In this document: positions 23,071-33,456 of the stretch, one piece after another | Numbering within the stretch: the first letter of the stretch is position 1 | Layout: the number at the start of each line of letters is the position of its first letter | DNA from: Hormiphora californensis | Lineage: Eukaryota; Ctenophora; Tentaculata; Cydippida; Pleurobrachiidae | Assembly: GCA_020137815.1 (NCBI GenBank) | Contig: CM035355.1 | Span: 1,574,774 to 1,638,773, forward strand | DNA: 64,000 nt | Direction: 5' to 3' | Translations under genes and position numbers: made by a program | Notes under the pieces: generated by a model | The model's input: the letters and a program-made list of their open reading frames with translations, nothing else | The model's database searches: none | Told to the model about the DNA's origin: nothing

Positions 23071-23409
23071 GTGAAATGATTCAGTTTTCAGTTCTATTAT
23101 AGGTTATTTCAAGAAGATTATGAAACGTCTACAAAACATGTAGCTGGTGAGTATGAACAAGTTGATTATTATTCGTTGGGTCTCCTGGGAATCCTGAAAT
23201 TTTAATATAAATCACTTCTTTATTAAAATTCTGTTGGATTGTGCAATACGGAACCGATATATATCGGATTGTATCGTGACTCAAACGAAGTGACGGAAGT
23301 TAATTAAAACCAAACATGTAAAATATTTCAAGTGATGTCAAGAGTTTAAATCATTTTAATAAACACAAAATAAACAGATTTCAATAAAACACTCCAACAC
23401 CATATCACT
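23071..23409. other. Upstream region of kinase gene
   Basis: AT-rich. TTTATT at 23218-23223 is AATAAA on the minus strand and could serve the short minus-strand gene ending at 23410. Confidence 0.35.
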
Positions 23410-23706
23410 TCACATGACTCTGATAGGTATGCCCTCACTGGTAACCCCGATCTGCCTACTATCAGTATACTCTTCCTTCTCCTCCCCTCTCCCAGCCTCT
23501 AAATCACTGTCCTTCATGTCCTCAGGGAGGGATGATGATGTTTCTGATGTAAGACAACTGTTCTGATATGTGTTGCTGTGTGGTGAAGCATTGTTCGTTT
23601 TGTTGTCGTCCACTACAATGTAGTTTATCCGCCGGAAACATATTGAAAAGTACATGGAGATAACTCGACCTAGAACCGCCGCACTTTCCCCTACCCACTC
23701 TAGCAT
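23410..23706 (-). CDS. Possible small membrane protein or terminal exon
   Basis: 98 residues. The N-terminal part is hydrophobic with basic residues (AAVLGRVISMYFSICFRR) and could be a membrane segment. The rest is polar and acidic (SSSLPEDMKDSDLEAGRGEE). An AATAAA on the minus strand lies 190 bp after the stop. It sits upstream of and parallel to the kinase gene. It may be a single-exon gene or the last exon of a longer one. No family is recognised. Confidence 0.4.
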   Translation of the reverse strand: MLEWVGESAAVLGRVISMYFSICFRRINYIVVDDNKTNNASPHSNTYQNSCLTSETSSSLPEDMKDSDLEAGRGEEKEEYTDSRQIGVTSEGIPIRVM

Positions 23707-24898
23707 GTTGGTCGAGAGAACAGGAGCTTAGAGAACGTTGGAGTGAAGAACATTCAGTGAATATCCATGTTTGAGCCACTGCTAAAATAAAAATCATACA
23801 TTATTTCAAAGGAGATCTTGTAAAATAGGTAGAGCAGATGCAGACATTGGAAAAAATAATTGCTCAGGCGTTGCGTAATATCGGATGCTAAATTCAATGG
23901 AGTCTAAACCTCTAAAAACAAAGCATCTGAACGGGACAGAGAGCCTAAAACATAAAAGGGCACAAAATAAAAGAAAGAGCAAAACAAGGGGTCAAACCAG
24001 GTGTTTGGACACACAATTAGGAAGACTACAAACACACACAAACACACCCTCACGAAATAATGGCAGAGAGCTAGAGATGGTACACCTGCAGCAGAGGTAG
24101 GCTTTCTCATCATGATATATCTTGAGATTGTGTCTCAATAATCGACTGGCAAGGTTATTATGCAACTATATGTGATGGCTCATGAGTCATGCTACGCTAC
24201 AACGATCAGTGAGGGAAGAACTTAGAACGGCATACAAAGGTAGTGTGTAAACAGAGAGTGGTCTAAACTCGTTCCTTTGTTCTTCAACAATACACTCGTG
24301 TTAATTCATCCTATACATTACAATGCTAACCTTGGATGTACTTCATAGGACAAATTGTGACCGATTCTGAATTTAGATCACTAGAACAGTGTTAATCTTG
24401 CCTTAACTTTTCACAGGCCACTGAACAGGACTGTCGAGGAAGAAGTTTAACATTTTAACAGGCTATTCATAGTTCTCAAAAAGACGGCGGCATTGAGGCG
24501 AAAGTTTGAACAAGGCTGTCTGCCGTCTGAGCGCTGAACATATTTTCAATTTTGGATTTTTCTAAACCTTGTAGTCTTGTGGTCCTCTTAGCGCAGATAT
24601 TACACAGGCGTCAGCTCCTCACAGAGCCTCCCTCTCCCTGGAAGCTATTCGTTCCCAGTCAAGTATCGAATTATTGTTCTGTCGAGTGTATCCAATCACC
24701 GGAGGATCTGGTCTCTGGATTCTGAGTGTGTCTACTGTCTACAGACCAATTTTCGGACTGACAGGAGTGTGTGATGTGTCAGTGGTCGACGACTCGACAG
24801 TGCAGGATAAACTTCCTCAGCTTCTGAGATGGGGACGGAAGCAAAAGGGGCCAGCGTTAAAATCTGGGTTTTTCGTGAGTGCTGACAAACGGTATTTT
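23707..24898. other. No convincing gene
   Basis: Short frames only; none has family motifs or splice support. Confidence 0.4.
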
Positions 24899-24948
24899 CA
24901 GGGTTAGGGCTAAAGTAGGGTTAGGGTTGGGGTTTGGGTTTCTGGCAG
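24899..24948. repeat. Degenerate interstitial telomere-like repeat
   Basis: GGGTTAGGG, then GGGTTAGGGTTGGGGTTTGG: several TTAGGG-type units with drift. This is the animal telomere motif, at an internal position. Confidence 0.5.
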
Positions 24949-25202
24949 CACGCACCTGTAAATAGGCCACCAAACACCCAGATCGTAACGGCGCCCAGCA
25001 AAAGGGGAATTTTGATTTTTGAAGATTTTCATTTTTGGAGAGTTTGAATTTTCAATTTTGGAGTTTTAAAAAAACGAAAATATTTGGAAGTTTCAAAAGG
25101 AAGTTTCAAAAGGCTGCGCGGCGTCTTTTTGGTGTAATGCGCAGATTTTATCAGTTAAGCGTTGCATTTAAAGCCGCGCAGCTATTTTGAGTCCGCGCGC
25201 GC

Positions 25203-25980
25203 TGCCACAATTTTTTCCCTGCCCGGGTGGATGCCCGAAGGGCATCCACCCGGATGATCGTTTTAGCACGTGTGCTAAAAAGATCATAAAGGGTTTAGAA
25301 ATCTCGGATTTGAAATAGTAACTCGAGCGTGGTCAAAATCGCGTGTGTCACGGTAGCAGCCTGACAACCGCGATGCTGACAATTTTGAAAAGTTCGTCCG
25401 CAAAGTTATTTCACTACGGATTGTGGTGGCGCGCGCTCAAAATTTGCTGCGCGCGGCGCTCTCAATGCAGCGTTGTTGGTCTCACACCTCGCGCGTTACA
25501 GCATGGCGCCGCTACTAGCGCTCGAATGGATTTAACTTCTTAATCAATCTGATCGAAACTAAATAGTGGAAGCTCTTACGGTATTTCCCACGACCGTGGG
25601 AAAAGAGAGATAGATAGAAATACTAAGAGAGAGCAATTTCTCTCTCTTAGTATTTCTATCTATCTCTCTTTTCCCACGGTCGTGGGAATACCGTAAGAGC
25701 TTCCACTAAAAAGCTCAGCTCGTTAGTATGGTGACTGACGGAACGTGAGAAGTTCCCATGCATAGCTTAGTGTCACATAACATTGTAATTAGGCGTTGGC
25801 GTCGCGACGATCAGATCACATTGCACGGTATCATCTAGTGTGGGCGGCGCTCAGAGATCTCACCGCAGATCTCATCGCAGATCGCTTATCAGTGAATGTG
25901 ATCGGTTTGAGTATTCGTTGGCAGGGAAACACAGCATTATGAAACATAATGCAATAATAATTCTTGTTTAAATTTCGTTC
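25203..25980. mobile_element. Repeat block with nested hairpins, related to 20672-21130
   Basis: Begins GCCACAATTTTTTCCCTGCC and ends near GGCAGGGAAACACAGCATTA. Both border modules also occur at 20672 and 21082 with the same spacing logic. Inner hairpins are GGGTGGATGCCC / GGGCATCCACCC and GATCGTTTTAGCAC / GTGCTAAAAAGATC. Confidence 0.6.
25564..25708. repeat. 145-bp near-perfect palindrome
   Basis: Arms of about 70 bp from TAGTGGAAGCTCTTACGG to its complement, with a CAATTT loop and one single-base indel. It contains smaller palindromes (CCCACGACCGTGGG). It could give a long hairpin RNA. Confidence 0.9.
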
Positions 25981-26956
25981 TCCGAAATTTAAAAAAAAAA
26001 ATTGCTCCCAAAAGAAAATTCATTTTTCCCTGCTCTACGCCCCAACAGGATTGGAAAACATGGACTTCAATATTTGAAACATGTGTGAGATTTTATTTAT
26101 TTATTTATTTATAGTAATATTTGAGTGATTTTAAGATTTATTTATTACTAACCCCAACACCGGGGGCAAATGATCGAACCCAATGTGAATGAGACTCATC
26201 GCGATTAACTCTTCATATGGTTACCCCCTTTCTCTCTTCGGCAGCTTCTCTTCGGCTGTTGGAAAGTGATGCCAATCGGTGTTGGGGTTAGTGAATTTTA
26301 GAAAAAAAAAAAAAAAAATTCCCTGCTCTACCCTCATCGGGGCTGGGACCTCGACCCCTACCCGGGCTTGCAGCCCCTGGGCCCTTCTTGCGGGGGCTCT
26401 ACCCCCTACTTTCAGACGGGCTGCGTCACTGGCCGGGCAAAGTTAAAATCTGGGTGCCTTCCAATTTCCATTGCTAACAATTCATCGATTTTGGCGGTCG
26501 AGACAGGTTAGGGCTGCCCGTTAGGGTCTGGTTAGGGATTTGTTTGAGGTTTTCGCTTAGTGCTATCGATTTTCTATCAGATACCGTTAAGTTTACTCAA
26601 ACTGGCCATGTGGTTGTTGCCCCCCTGACCCTGCTTGTGAGGGTTTAACTGTCAGTTAACAGTTTCAAACTGACCGTGACCGCCGCCCCCTGGTCCCGGA
26701 CGCACAGGGACACACTGGGCTGGGGTCGTAGCTCCGTCCCTTTTAATTTTAATTTTAAAATTTAACATTGAAATGTATTTTTCTTTCGTTTTGAACTCAA
26801 GTAGGCAGGTTGAAACTTCAATGTTCCACTTGCCAGTACATCTTTGATAAAGCAAAATGTAACATTTGCTCGAAAGCGGAAATACTAATCCGAATGAAAC
26901 TTTCCCCAGATGTATCACACACATTGAAAATGTAACAAGAACCTGGAGGCTTTGCT
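25981..26956. other. Intergenic, low-complexity and repeat debris
   Basis: ATTT repeats at 26096-26112, a poly-A tract at about 26301-26318 and two CCCTGCTCTAC modules. No gene recognised. Confidence 0.45.
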
Positions 26957-28099
26957 ATGATTCGATGGAATCGCTATGATAAGCTCAAATTAAATACATT
27001 TCTATTGTCGTCCCAGTAAGTATGTTATGTAACTAAAATACATTTTTCCAGATCATAAGATTAAGTTAAATGCTCTTTTAGTTGCGTTAATGAATAATAG
27101 ATTAACGCTTGTTGTAATTTAAACACATTCCACTCAGATACAGATCATTAAATGGAATAAATCGGAGTCCATATCATGTTCTCGGGGTCTCATCTTCAGC
27201 CTCCCGAGCGGAAATAAAAAGCTCTTACGTTGACAAAGCTAAAATGTGTCACCCTGACTTATTTCCGGATGACGAACGCAAGAAAGAGGAGTTCCAGGAG
27301 CTGCAAAGTGCATATGAGGTACTGCGAGATGTGAAGAAACGGGCACACCACTTTTATCAGAACAATCCGAGCAGTAAGGAACCATTTCACAACTATAGAC
27401 CACCCCCTGGTGAGAAGAGGAGTAAACGGAAATATACCACTCGAGGGCACACCTTTGGGGGACAGAAAAGGTAACAATTGTATAACACTTGCACAATCTT
27501 GAATCTTATTTCTGCGTCTCATTGTATCATTCCGTCCACCCTTCCCCTCCCTCAGACCAGAGGATATGACCCAAGATGAGTGGACAGAGGAACTTTTAAA
27601 ACTTCATGGATACAAGAAAAACAACGCAACTGATCAGAACGCTTCAGAAACAAAGAAGGCAGAACAAAAAAGATGGATAAGGCATGTTTGTGTTTTTGTT
27701 GGGGTCTACATTACTTCAATATTCTTCTTCAATATCTACTAGTGAGTAAACAACAGATATTTTGTAGTGAGGGTCACTACAAATTAAACACTTTTAATTC
27801 GCAGAACATCAAATAAGCTTACAACTGAATTCAGCTAATTAACTTTGTTTACAACTACACATCTTTTCAGTTACTTCAAAAAGAAGAATTTCATAGCGGG
27901 TGTTCAACAGAGGGAACTCTCTGATCACAGTTCCCATGCCATGATCGTCCAGATGTACGGCAAAACTCCAGGTTCTCCCATTGCATCACCAGGACCTGAT
28001 AGACCCATGTCTACAGACAATAAAAACACTGTGTCAAAATATAAAGAAGAGATTGGAGAGGTTGTAAAACTGTTAGAGAAGAGTGATAAGACGAACTGA
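26957..28099 (+). CDS. J-domain membrane protein A (DNAJC4/DNAJC30-like)
   Basis: Four exons: 26957-27015, 27138-27470, 27556-27741, 27871-28099; 807 nt, 268 residues. The basic N-terminus (MIRWNRYDKLKLNTFLLSSQ) looks like a mitochondrial presequence. The J domain follows (SPYHVLGVSSSASRAEIKSS, then HPD in MCHPDLFPDDER). A basic linker (PPPGEKRSKRKYTTRG) leads to one hydrophobic segment (HVCVFVGVYITSIFFFNIY) and a polar tail (EEIGEVVKLLEKSDKTN). J proteins stimulate Hsp70 ATPase through HPD. One membrane anchor after the J domain suits an inner-membrane mitochondrial co-chaperone (inference). It is the first of a cluster; its exons 3-4 were copied again at 31311-33135. Confidence 0.8.
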
Positions 28100-28421
28100 T
28101 AGATTATTTATAGCTAATTAGGAACCTGTTAAATGGTGAATCAAAAACAGTTTTATTGGAGCAGTATCTCTCTCTTGTGCATCTGTTACGACTGACCCTC
28201 TGTAAATATATGTTCATGTACAAGGGAGAGAGAGATGTATCAGCTGTGTGTGTTATTTTTTATTCAGGGTAACACTATTTTTCACTGTGTTCCAAATTGT
28301 ACATTGCTACAAAATTACCATTACACCTAGAAAACTAATCAAATAAATATTACGCCTAGCTAGTGCAATGAAGTGAAGCTCATCACCCCCCCCCCCCTTG
28401 GCTCTACCCTCTCTTCAACAG

Positions 28422-29666
28422 ATGCTTCGTTATTGGAAGAATAAACAGTGTATCAGATCACCTGGAATCTCTCTGTAAGTTGTGTTTTGTGTCACTGCAC
28501 TGAATAATTGAAATATATTCACCAAGTCGAACAATGCAATTATTATTTCTGTTAACATGGCAGTTATCAGGTGTCGAAGATTCAGTAGTCAGAGAAAGCG
28601 AAGTCCATATGATGTCCTTGGATTGAAACAGTCTGCAACTAAAGCTGAAATTAAGAGCAGTTACATTGGAAAAGCTAAGAAGTGTCACCCTGATTTGTTC
28701 CCAAATGATGAGCGAAAGAAGGAAGAATTTCAGGAGTTACAGGAAGCGTATGAGGTGCGTGAAACTAATTACATGTACTATGTTTAATGTAGTGATGTGG
28801 CAGTGGTTCAAAAACACTATTTATTTTGTAGATTCTGAGTGATTCAACAAAGCGTGCCCAGTGGAACCAACAGCAACATTATGGACAGCAGCAGGGCCCA
28901 GTAGGCACCCACCCGGGACACAGCAACCCTTATGGAAGGGGACCTCCCCCACCTGGATACTACAAACAATACAGACCTGGTACTGGTGGAGCCCCTGGAG
29001 GAGATCCCAGGTATTATACATCGGGACGAGTTTTTGTGATTTAGCTTGATAGTAAATCAGTATCTTGCAATTTTGTGTAACTGGTAACAGATGATGTCAA
29101 ACACATTTTATCCCAGGACGCCCCGTGAACAGTGGATGGAACAGATGTTACGAATGCACGCAGAGCAGGCCCGGGCTGCTGGGGTGGGTGGAGATAACGA
29201 GAAATGGAAAGAAGCCAAAGCACGATCCAAGAGGCTGGAGAAAATATTCCTGCGTATCATGGGATTTTATGTTTTGTTGATTTTGATAAACGTTATAACT
29301 AGCCTGTAAGTTTAGTGAAAATCAGAAGACATAATACAAGAAAAACCAATTTGTTGATTCCTGTTATTTTATTAACTCGTTTCAGGACCACAACACGCCA
29401 GGAACTACCAACCATGCCCTTAGATCAACAGGAGGCTATGGCAAAGCAAATGCAGTAAGTGTCTCTACAGAAATAATTTATGATGTTGTAAATTGAATAT
29501 TCTGATTAATCCTACAAACGTCCTTTATAACAACTCCCCTTTCTCCCCCAGAGATCGGATGAGAGGAAACCACTCCGGTCGCGTAGGTTCCTCCGCATCA
29601 GCTCACTACCCGGCTGAGATCCAGGAACTAATTGATAGTTGGGAAGAAGAGGGGAAGAAGAAATGA
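28422..29666 (+). CDS. J-domain membrane protein B1
   Basis: Six exons: 28422-28474, 28571-28754, 28832-29010, 29117-29305, 29386-29454, 29552-29666; 789 nt, 262 residues. Presequence-like MLRYWKNKQCIRSPG, then a J domain (SPYDVLGLKQSATKAEIKSS; HPD in KCHPDLFPND; ILSDSTKRAQW). A Gln/Gly/Pro-rich linker (WNQQQHYGQQQGPVG) is followed by a TPREQWMEQM segment that recalls DNAJC4, a charged helix, a membrane segment (IMGFYVLLILINVITSL) and a C-terminal ELIDSWEEEGKKK. Its paralogue B2 at 33457 is near-identical. Kept intact in both copies, so both are probably functional. Confidence 0.82.
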
Positions 29667-29916
29667 ACTAAAGTTGTTGTTGTTCTTAGGTAGAAAGTTT
29701 GAGGCAGGAGTTCAGACAGAGATTTGGTCCCCACTCGGCAATTGACCCTCAAAATGATCAGTTTTGTTTGCCTGTGTACCCTCGGCGGAAGATTTTATAT
29801 GAAATTTGATTTGTATTAGTTTGTTGTGTCGAGATATTGTCGGGTTGTTTTACAGCTGGCTAGTTATTTAGTCAGTTAATTATCGTGGTTTTATATAACA
29901 TTGAATCCTTTTTAGA

Positions 29917-31114
29917 ATGAATAGACACATGAACGCCAGTCAACGGTTGCTGAACGCCCTACATAGTAGATGGTAAGAAACAAAACGCATTCATTTTCTT
30001 TAATCCTTAGATATTATTTTTTGTATTGACAGATTCCCAAGGATTTAGGAAAATCTCTATCTCTCAGTTGTTCAAACCAAGCCGCCCGGTCCAGTGAAGA
30101 AGCCCTTGGCCTCACATCACCTTACACGCAAGAGCAACTAAAATCAGCCTACTTTCAACAATCAAAAAAGGTTTTTAGAAACTTCCAAAATCCAAAATGT
30201 TGTTTTCCCAGCACATCACGACTTATTTTGCTCCACCCTCTCTCACCGCGCCACCTTCCCCCAAATCTCTATTATAATTTGGAGATGAACGTCGTGATGG
30301 CCGTTCGTTAGGCGGTATCTAAGCGACTGCTCCTTCATAAAACACTTTATGTGCCCAAAGCTGTAAAGCTGTATTTCACAGTTTTGGAACTTTCAGTGGA
30401 AGTTGTTGATATTTTCGAATGAATTTCAACAATTCAGTCCCTATAGTTACCAATTCAGTTGCCATGGCAACGGTTTTATTGACGTTGAAAGTGAAAGAAC
30501 CACCCGGCGAAGCCGGGTGGGTTATCAAAAACCCTTCCTTGAGGCACACCCAGCGGGTGCGCTAGTTTTGTAAAAGGAGGGTTAGAATCTTACATACTAA
30601 GATAAACTATAACACCATTTCAGTGCCATCCTGATTTGTATCCAGGGGACCCTGACAGGCTATCTCAGTTCCATGCACTCCAACACCACTATAAACTGCT
30701 ATCTGATCACGTGATATCTCAGGGATCACGTGACATACCACGTGATCAATCCGGTACCCCTCCACCAACCTGGAATTGGAAACTTGATGATAGAGTTACC
30801 GGAAGGGGGAGAGACGAGGAGGATATCGGCGTTTTTATACGGTAAGAACATTATACACTACTTGTCTGTGTGTCATTTGTAGAGTTCATATTGTGTGGTT
30901 CAAAAGTGCTAGTTACATCCCCAGGTCTTGTCAAGAAGGCTACGTAAGAGGAATAACGACCCGATATCGCAGAATCTCTATCTTCCTCTGTATAATTCTC
31001 TACACCCTGACAGATATTACCCTATCAATATGGTACGAGAATACCTTGAATGTATTATTATGTGCATTATGTGCATGTGTTATGTGCTTGTACGTGATAC
31101 ACACCGGCACATAG
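29917..31114 (+). CDS. J-domain membrane protein C1, altered 3' end
   Basis: Exons 29917-29972, 30068-30170, 30624-30841 and 30925 onward. Basic N-terminus MNRHMNASQRLLNALHSRW. The J domain is split by an intron exactly before the HPD codons (FQQSKK | CHPDLYPGDPD). A linker (PPPTWNWKLDDRVTGRGR) leads to a hydrophobic segment (ISIFLCIILYTLTDITLSIW). In paralogue C2 the chain then splices to a fifth exon (37789-37858). Here that exon is missing because the duplication junction (31310) cuts it off, so the frame probably runs on to TAG at 31112-31114, replacing the tail with a Cys-rich hydrophobic one. The product may be damaged. Confidence 0.7.
30266..30565 (+). mobile_element. Helitron-like non-autonomous element, 300 bp
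   Basis: Begins TCTCTATTATAATTTGGAGA and ends with a hairpin (CACCC...GGGTG) and GCGCTAG. It is inserted between A (30265) and T (30566). The duplicated C2 intron (near 37006) is the empty site: CCCCAAA|TTCTGTAAAAGG against CCCCAAA|TC...CTAG|TTTTGTAAAAGG. 5'-TC, 3'-CTAG, a 3' hairpin, A|T target and no TSD are the Helitron hallmarks. Confidence 0.8.
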
Positions 31115-31310
31115 CTGCATGTATCGTGAGTTTTGCATTTTCCTCCAAACTGTTTTGTCCGCCGTGTCCCAAAATAATAAGTGCATTGAGGTAACGCGCG
31201 GAGTCACCGCTGTTAGAGTCTCTGCGCGCAACTCGGTAGACCTATCGTAATGTCGCTCTGGCGCCAAGCAATAATTTTATCATGTTTATGCGGATTATGC
31301 TCATTTTCCG

Positions 31311-33135
31311 AGATGAGTGGACAGAGGAACTTTTAAAACTTCATGGATACAAGAAAAACAACGCAACTGATCAGAACGCTTCAGAAACAAAGAAGGCAGA
31401 ACAAAAAAGATGGATAAGGCATGTTTGTGTTTTTGTTGGGGTCTACATTACTTCAATATTCTTCTTCAATATCTACTAGTGAGTAAACAACAGTTATTTT
31501 GTTGTTCTATTGAGGGTCACTACAAATTAAACACTTTAGCTGGTATTAATAAACGGGGATTCGCGGATAATGTCCCGGATCGCGGATAAAATCGCGGATA
31601 AAAATTGCGGATAAATATCGCGGATAAAAAATCGCGGATAAAAAATTGCGGATAAAAAATCGCGGATAAAAAATCGCAGATAAAAAATTGTGGATAAAAA
31701 ATCGCGGATAAAAAATCGCGGATAAAAAATTGCGGATAAAAAATTGCGGATAAAAAAATCGCGGATAAAAAAATCGCGGATAACGTTTTTATCTCTTTTT
31801 AGGCAATTTGTGGTCATTTTTTAGATTATTTTGATCGATTCCAGGTCATTTTGCTCATTCTGTACCATTTCTTGGCCACGTTGGTCAATTATAGTTCATT
31901 TCCAGGTCATTCCTGTATATAGTGCATAATTGTGCTAGACCATTTTCGTGTGGATTTATATGGTTCTGGGACACTTTGGTCAATTACGAGTAATAATTTA
32001 TGTGTATATTTGGATACTTTTAGGACTCTAATGTGACCGAAGTGTCTCTAATGAACTAGAATTGACCAACGTGGCCAAGAAATGGTACAGAAATGGCCAA
32101 ATTGACATAGAAATGAGCAAAATGACCTGGAATCGATCAAAATCATCTAAAAATGACCACAAATTGCCTAAAAAGAGATAAAAACGTTATCCGCGATTTT
32201 TTATCCGCGATTTTTTATCCGCAATTTTTTATCCGCAATTTTTTATCCGCGATTTTTTATCCGCAATTTTTTATCCGCGATTTTTTATCCGCGATTTTTA
32301 ATCCGCGATTTTTATCCGCGATTTTTTATCCGCGATTTTTTATCCGCGATTTTTTATCCGCGATTTTTTATCCGCAATTTTTTATCCGCGATTTTTAATC
32401 CGCGATTTTTATCCGCGATTTTTTATCCGCGATTTTTTATCCGCGATTTTTTATCCGCGATTTTTTATCCGCGATTTTTTATCCGCAATTTTTAATCCGC
32501 GATTTTTATCCGCGATTTTTTATCCGCGATTTTTTATCCGCGATTTTTTATCCGCGATTACTTATCCGCGATTACTTATCCGCGATCCGCGATCCGCAAT
32601 CCGCGATCTGCAATCCGCGATCCGCAGTCCGCGATCCGCAATCCGCGATCCGCAATCCGCGATCCTCAATCCGCAATCCGCGATCCGCGATCACTTATCC
32701 CCGATCCGCAATCCGTGATTACTTATCCGCGATCCGCGATCCAATCCGGGATTAATTATCCGCGATTTTATCCGCGATCCGGGACATTATCTGCGAATCC
32801 GCGAATCCCCGTTTATTAATACCAGCTTTTGAATTCGCAGAACATCAAATAATTTTACAACTGAATTCAGCTAGTTAGCATTGTTTACAACTACACATCT
32901 TTTCAGTTACTTCAAAAAGAAGAATTTCATAGCGGGTGTTCAACAGAGGGAACTCTCTGATCACAGCTCCCATGCCATGATCGTCCAGATGTACGGCAAA
33001 ACTCCAGGTTCTCCCATTGCATCTCCAGGACCCAATAGACCCGTGTCTACAGATAATAATAATAATGTGTCAAAATATAAAGAAGAGATAGGAGAGGTTG
33101 TAAAACTGTTAGAGAAGAGTGATAAGACGAACTGA
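31311..33135 (+). pseudogene. Partial copy of gene A (exons 3-4 only)
   Basis: 31311-31478 matches gene A exon 3 from its 19th base, and 32907-33135 matches exon 4. Exons 1-2 with the J domain are absent, since the duplication began inside exon 3. The intron between them carries a 1.29-kb foldback insertion. Without a J domain or its own start it is a fragment, although it keeps the membrane segment in frame. Confidence 0.85.
31539..32826. mobile_element. Foldback element with (TTTTTTATCCGCGA) tandem arms, 1.29 kb
   Basis: Starts GCTGGTATTAATAAACGGGG and ends with its complement. Both arms are tandem arrays of a ~13-14 bp ATCCGCGATTTTTT unit; the centre (31800-32170) is itself an inverted pair. 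The matching gene A intron (27786-27800) has AAACACTTTTAATTCG without it, and the borders suggest a 4-5 bp duplication (CTTTA / CTTTT). Confidence 0.88.
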
Positions 33136-33456
33136 TAGATTATTTATAGCTAGTTAGGAACCTGATAAATGGTGAATCAAAAACATTTTAATTGGAGCAG
33201 TATCTCTCTTGTGCATTTGTTACGACTGACCCTCTGTAAATATATGTTCATGTACAAGGGAGAGAAAGATATCAGCTGTGTGTGTTATTTTTTATTCAGG
33301 GAAGCACTGTTTTTTACTGTGTTCAGAATTTTACTGTATGCATTTCAAGTTTCAACCATTGCACCTAGAAACCTAATCAGATAACTATTACGCCTAGCTA
33401 GTGCAATGAAGTGAAGCTCATGCCCCCCCCCCCTGGCTCTACCCTCTCTTCAACAG

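Larger units (their letters stand above)
27574..31310 (+). repeat. Segmental duplication, copy 1
   Basis: A 3.7-kb unit running from within exon 3 of gene A through B1 and C1. The second copy starts abruptly at 31311, where C1's downstream sequence (CTCATTTTCCGA) joins the gene A exon 3 sequence (GATGAGTGGACAG) with at most 1-2 bases of shared sequence. Confidence 0.9.

Noticed and set aside
24899-24948. Functional link between the telomere-like repeat and POT1
   Set aside because: Short, degenerate and 16 kb away; chance or an old repair scar is enough.
31536-32398. Tandem repeats resembling a CRISPR array
   Set aside because: Units are 13-14 bp, contiguous without unique spacers, in inverted arms of a foldback element in an animal genome.
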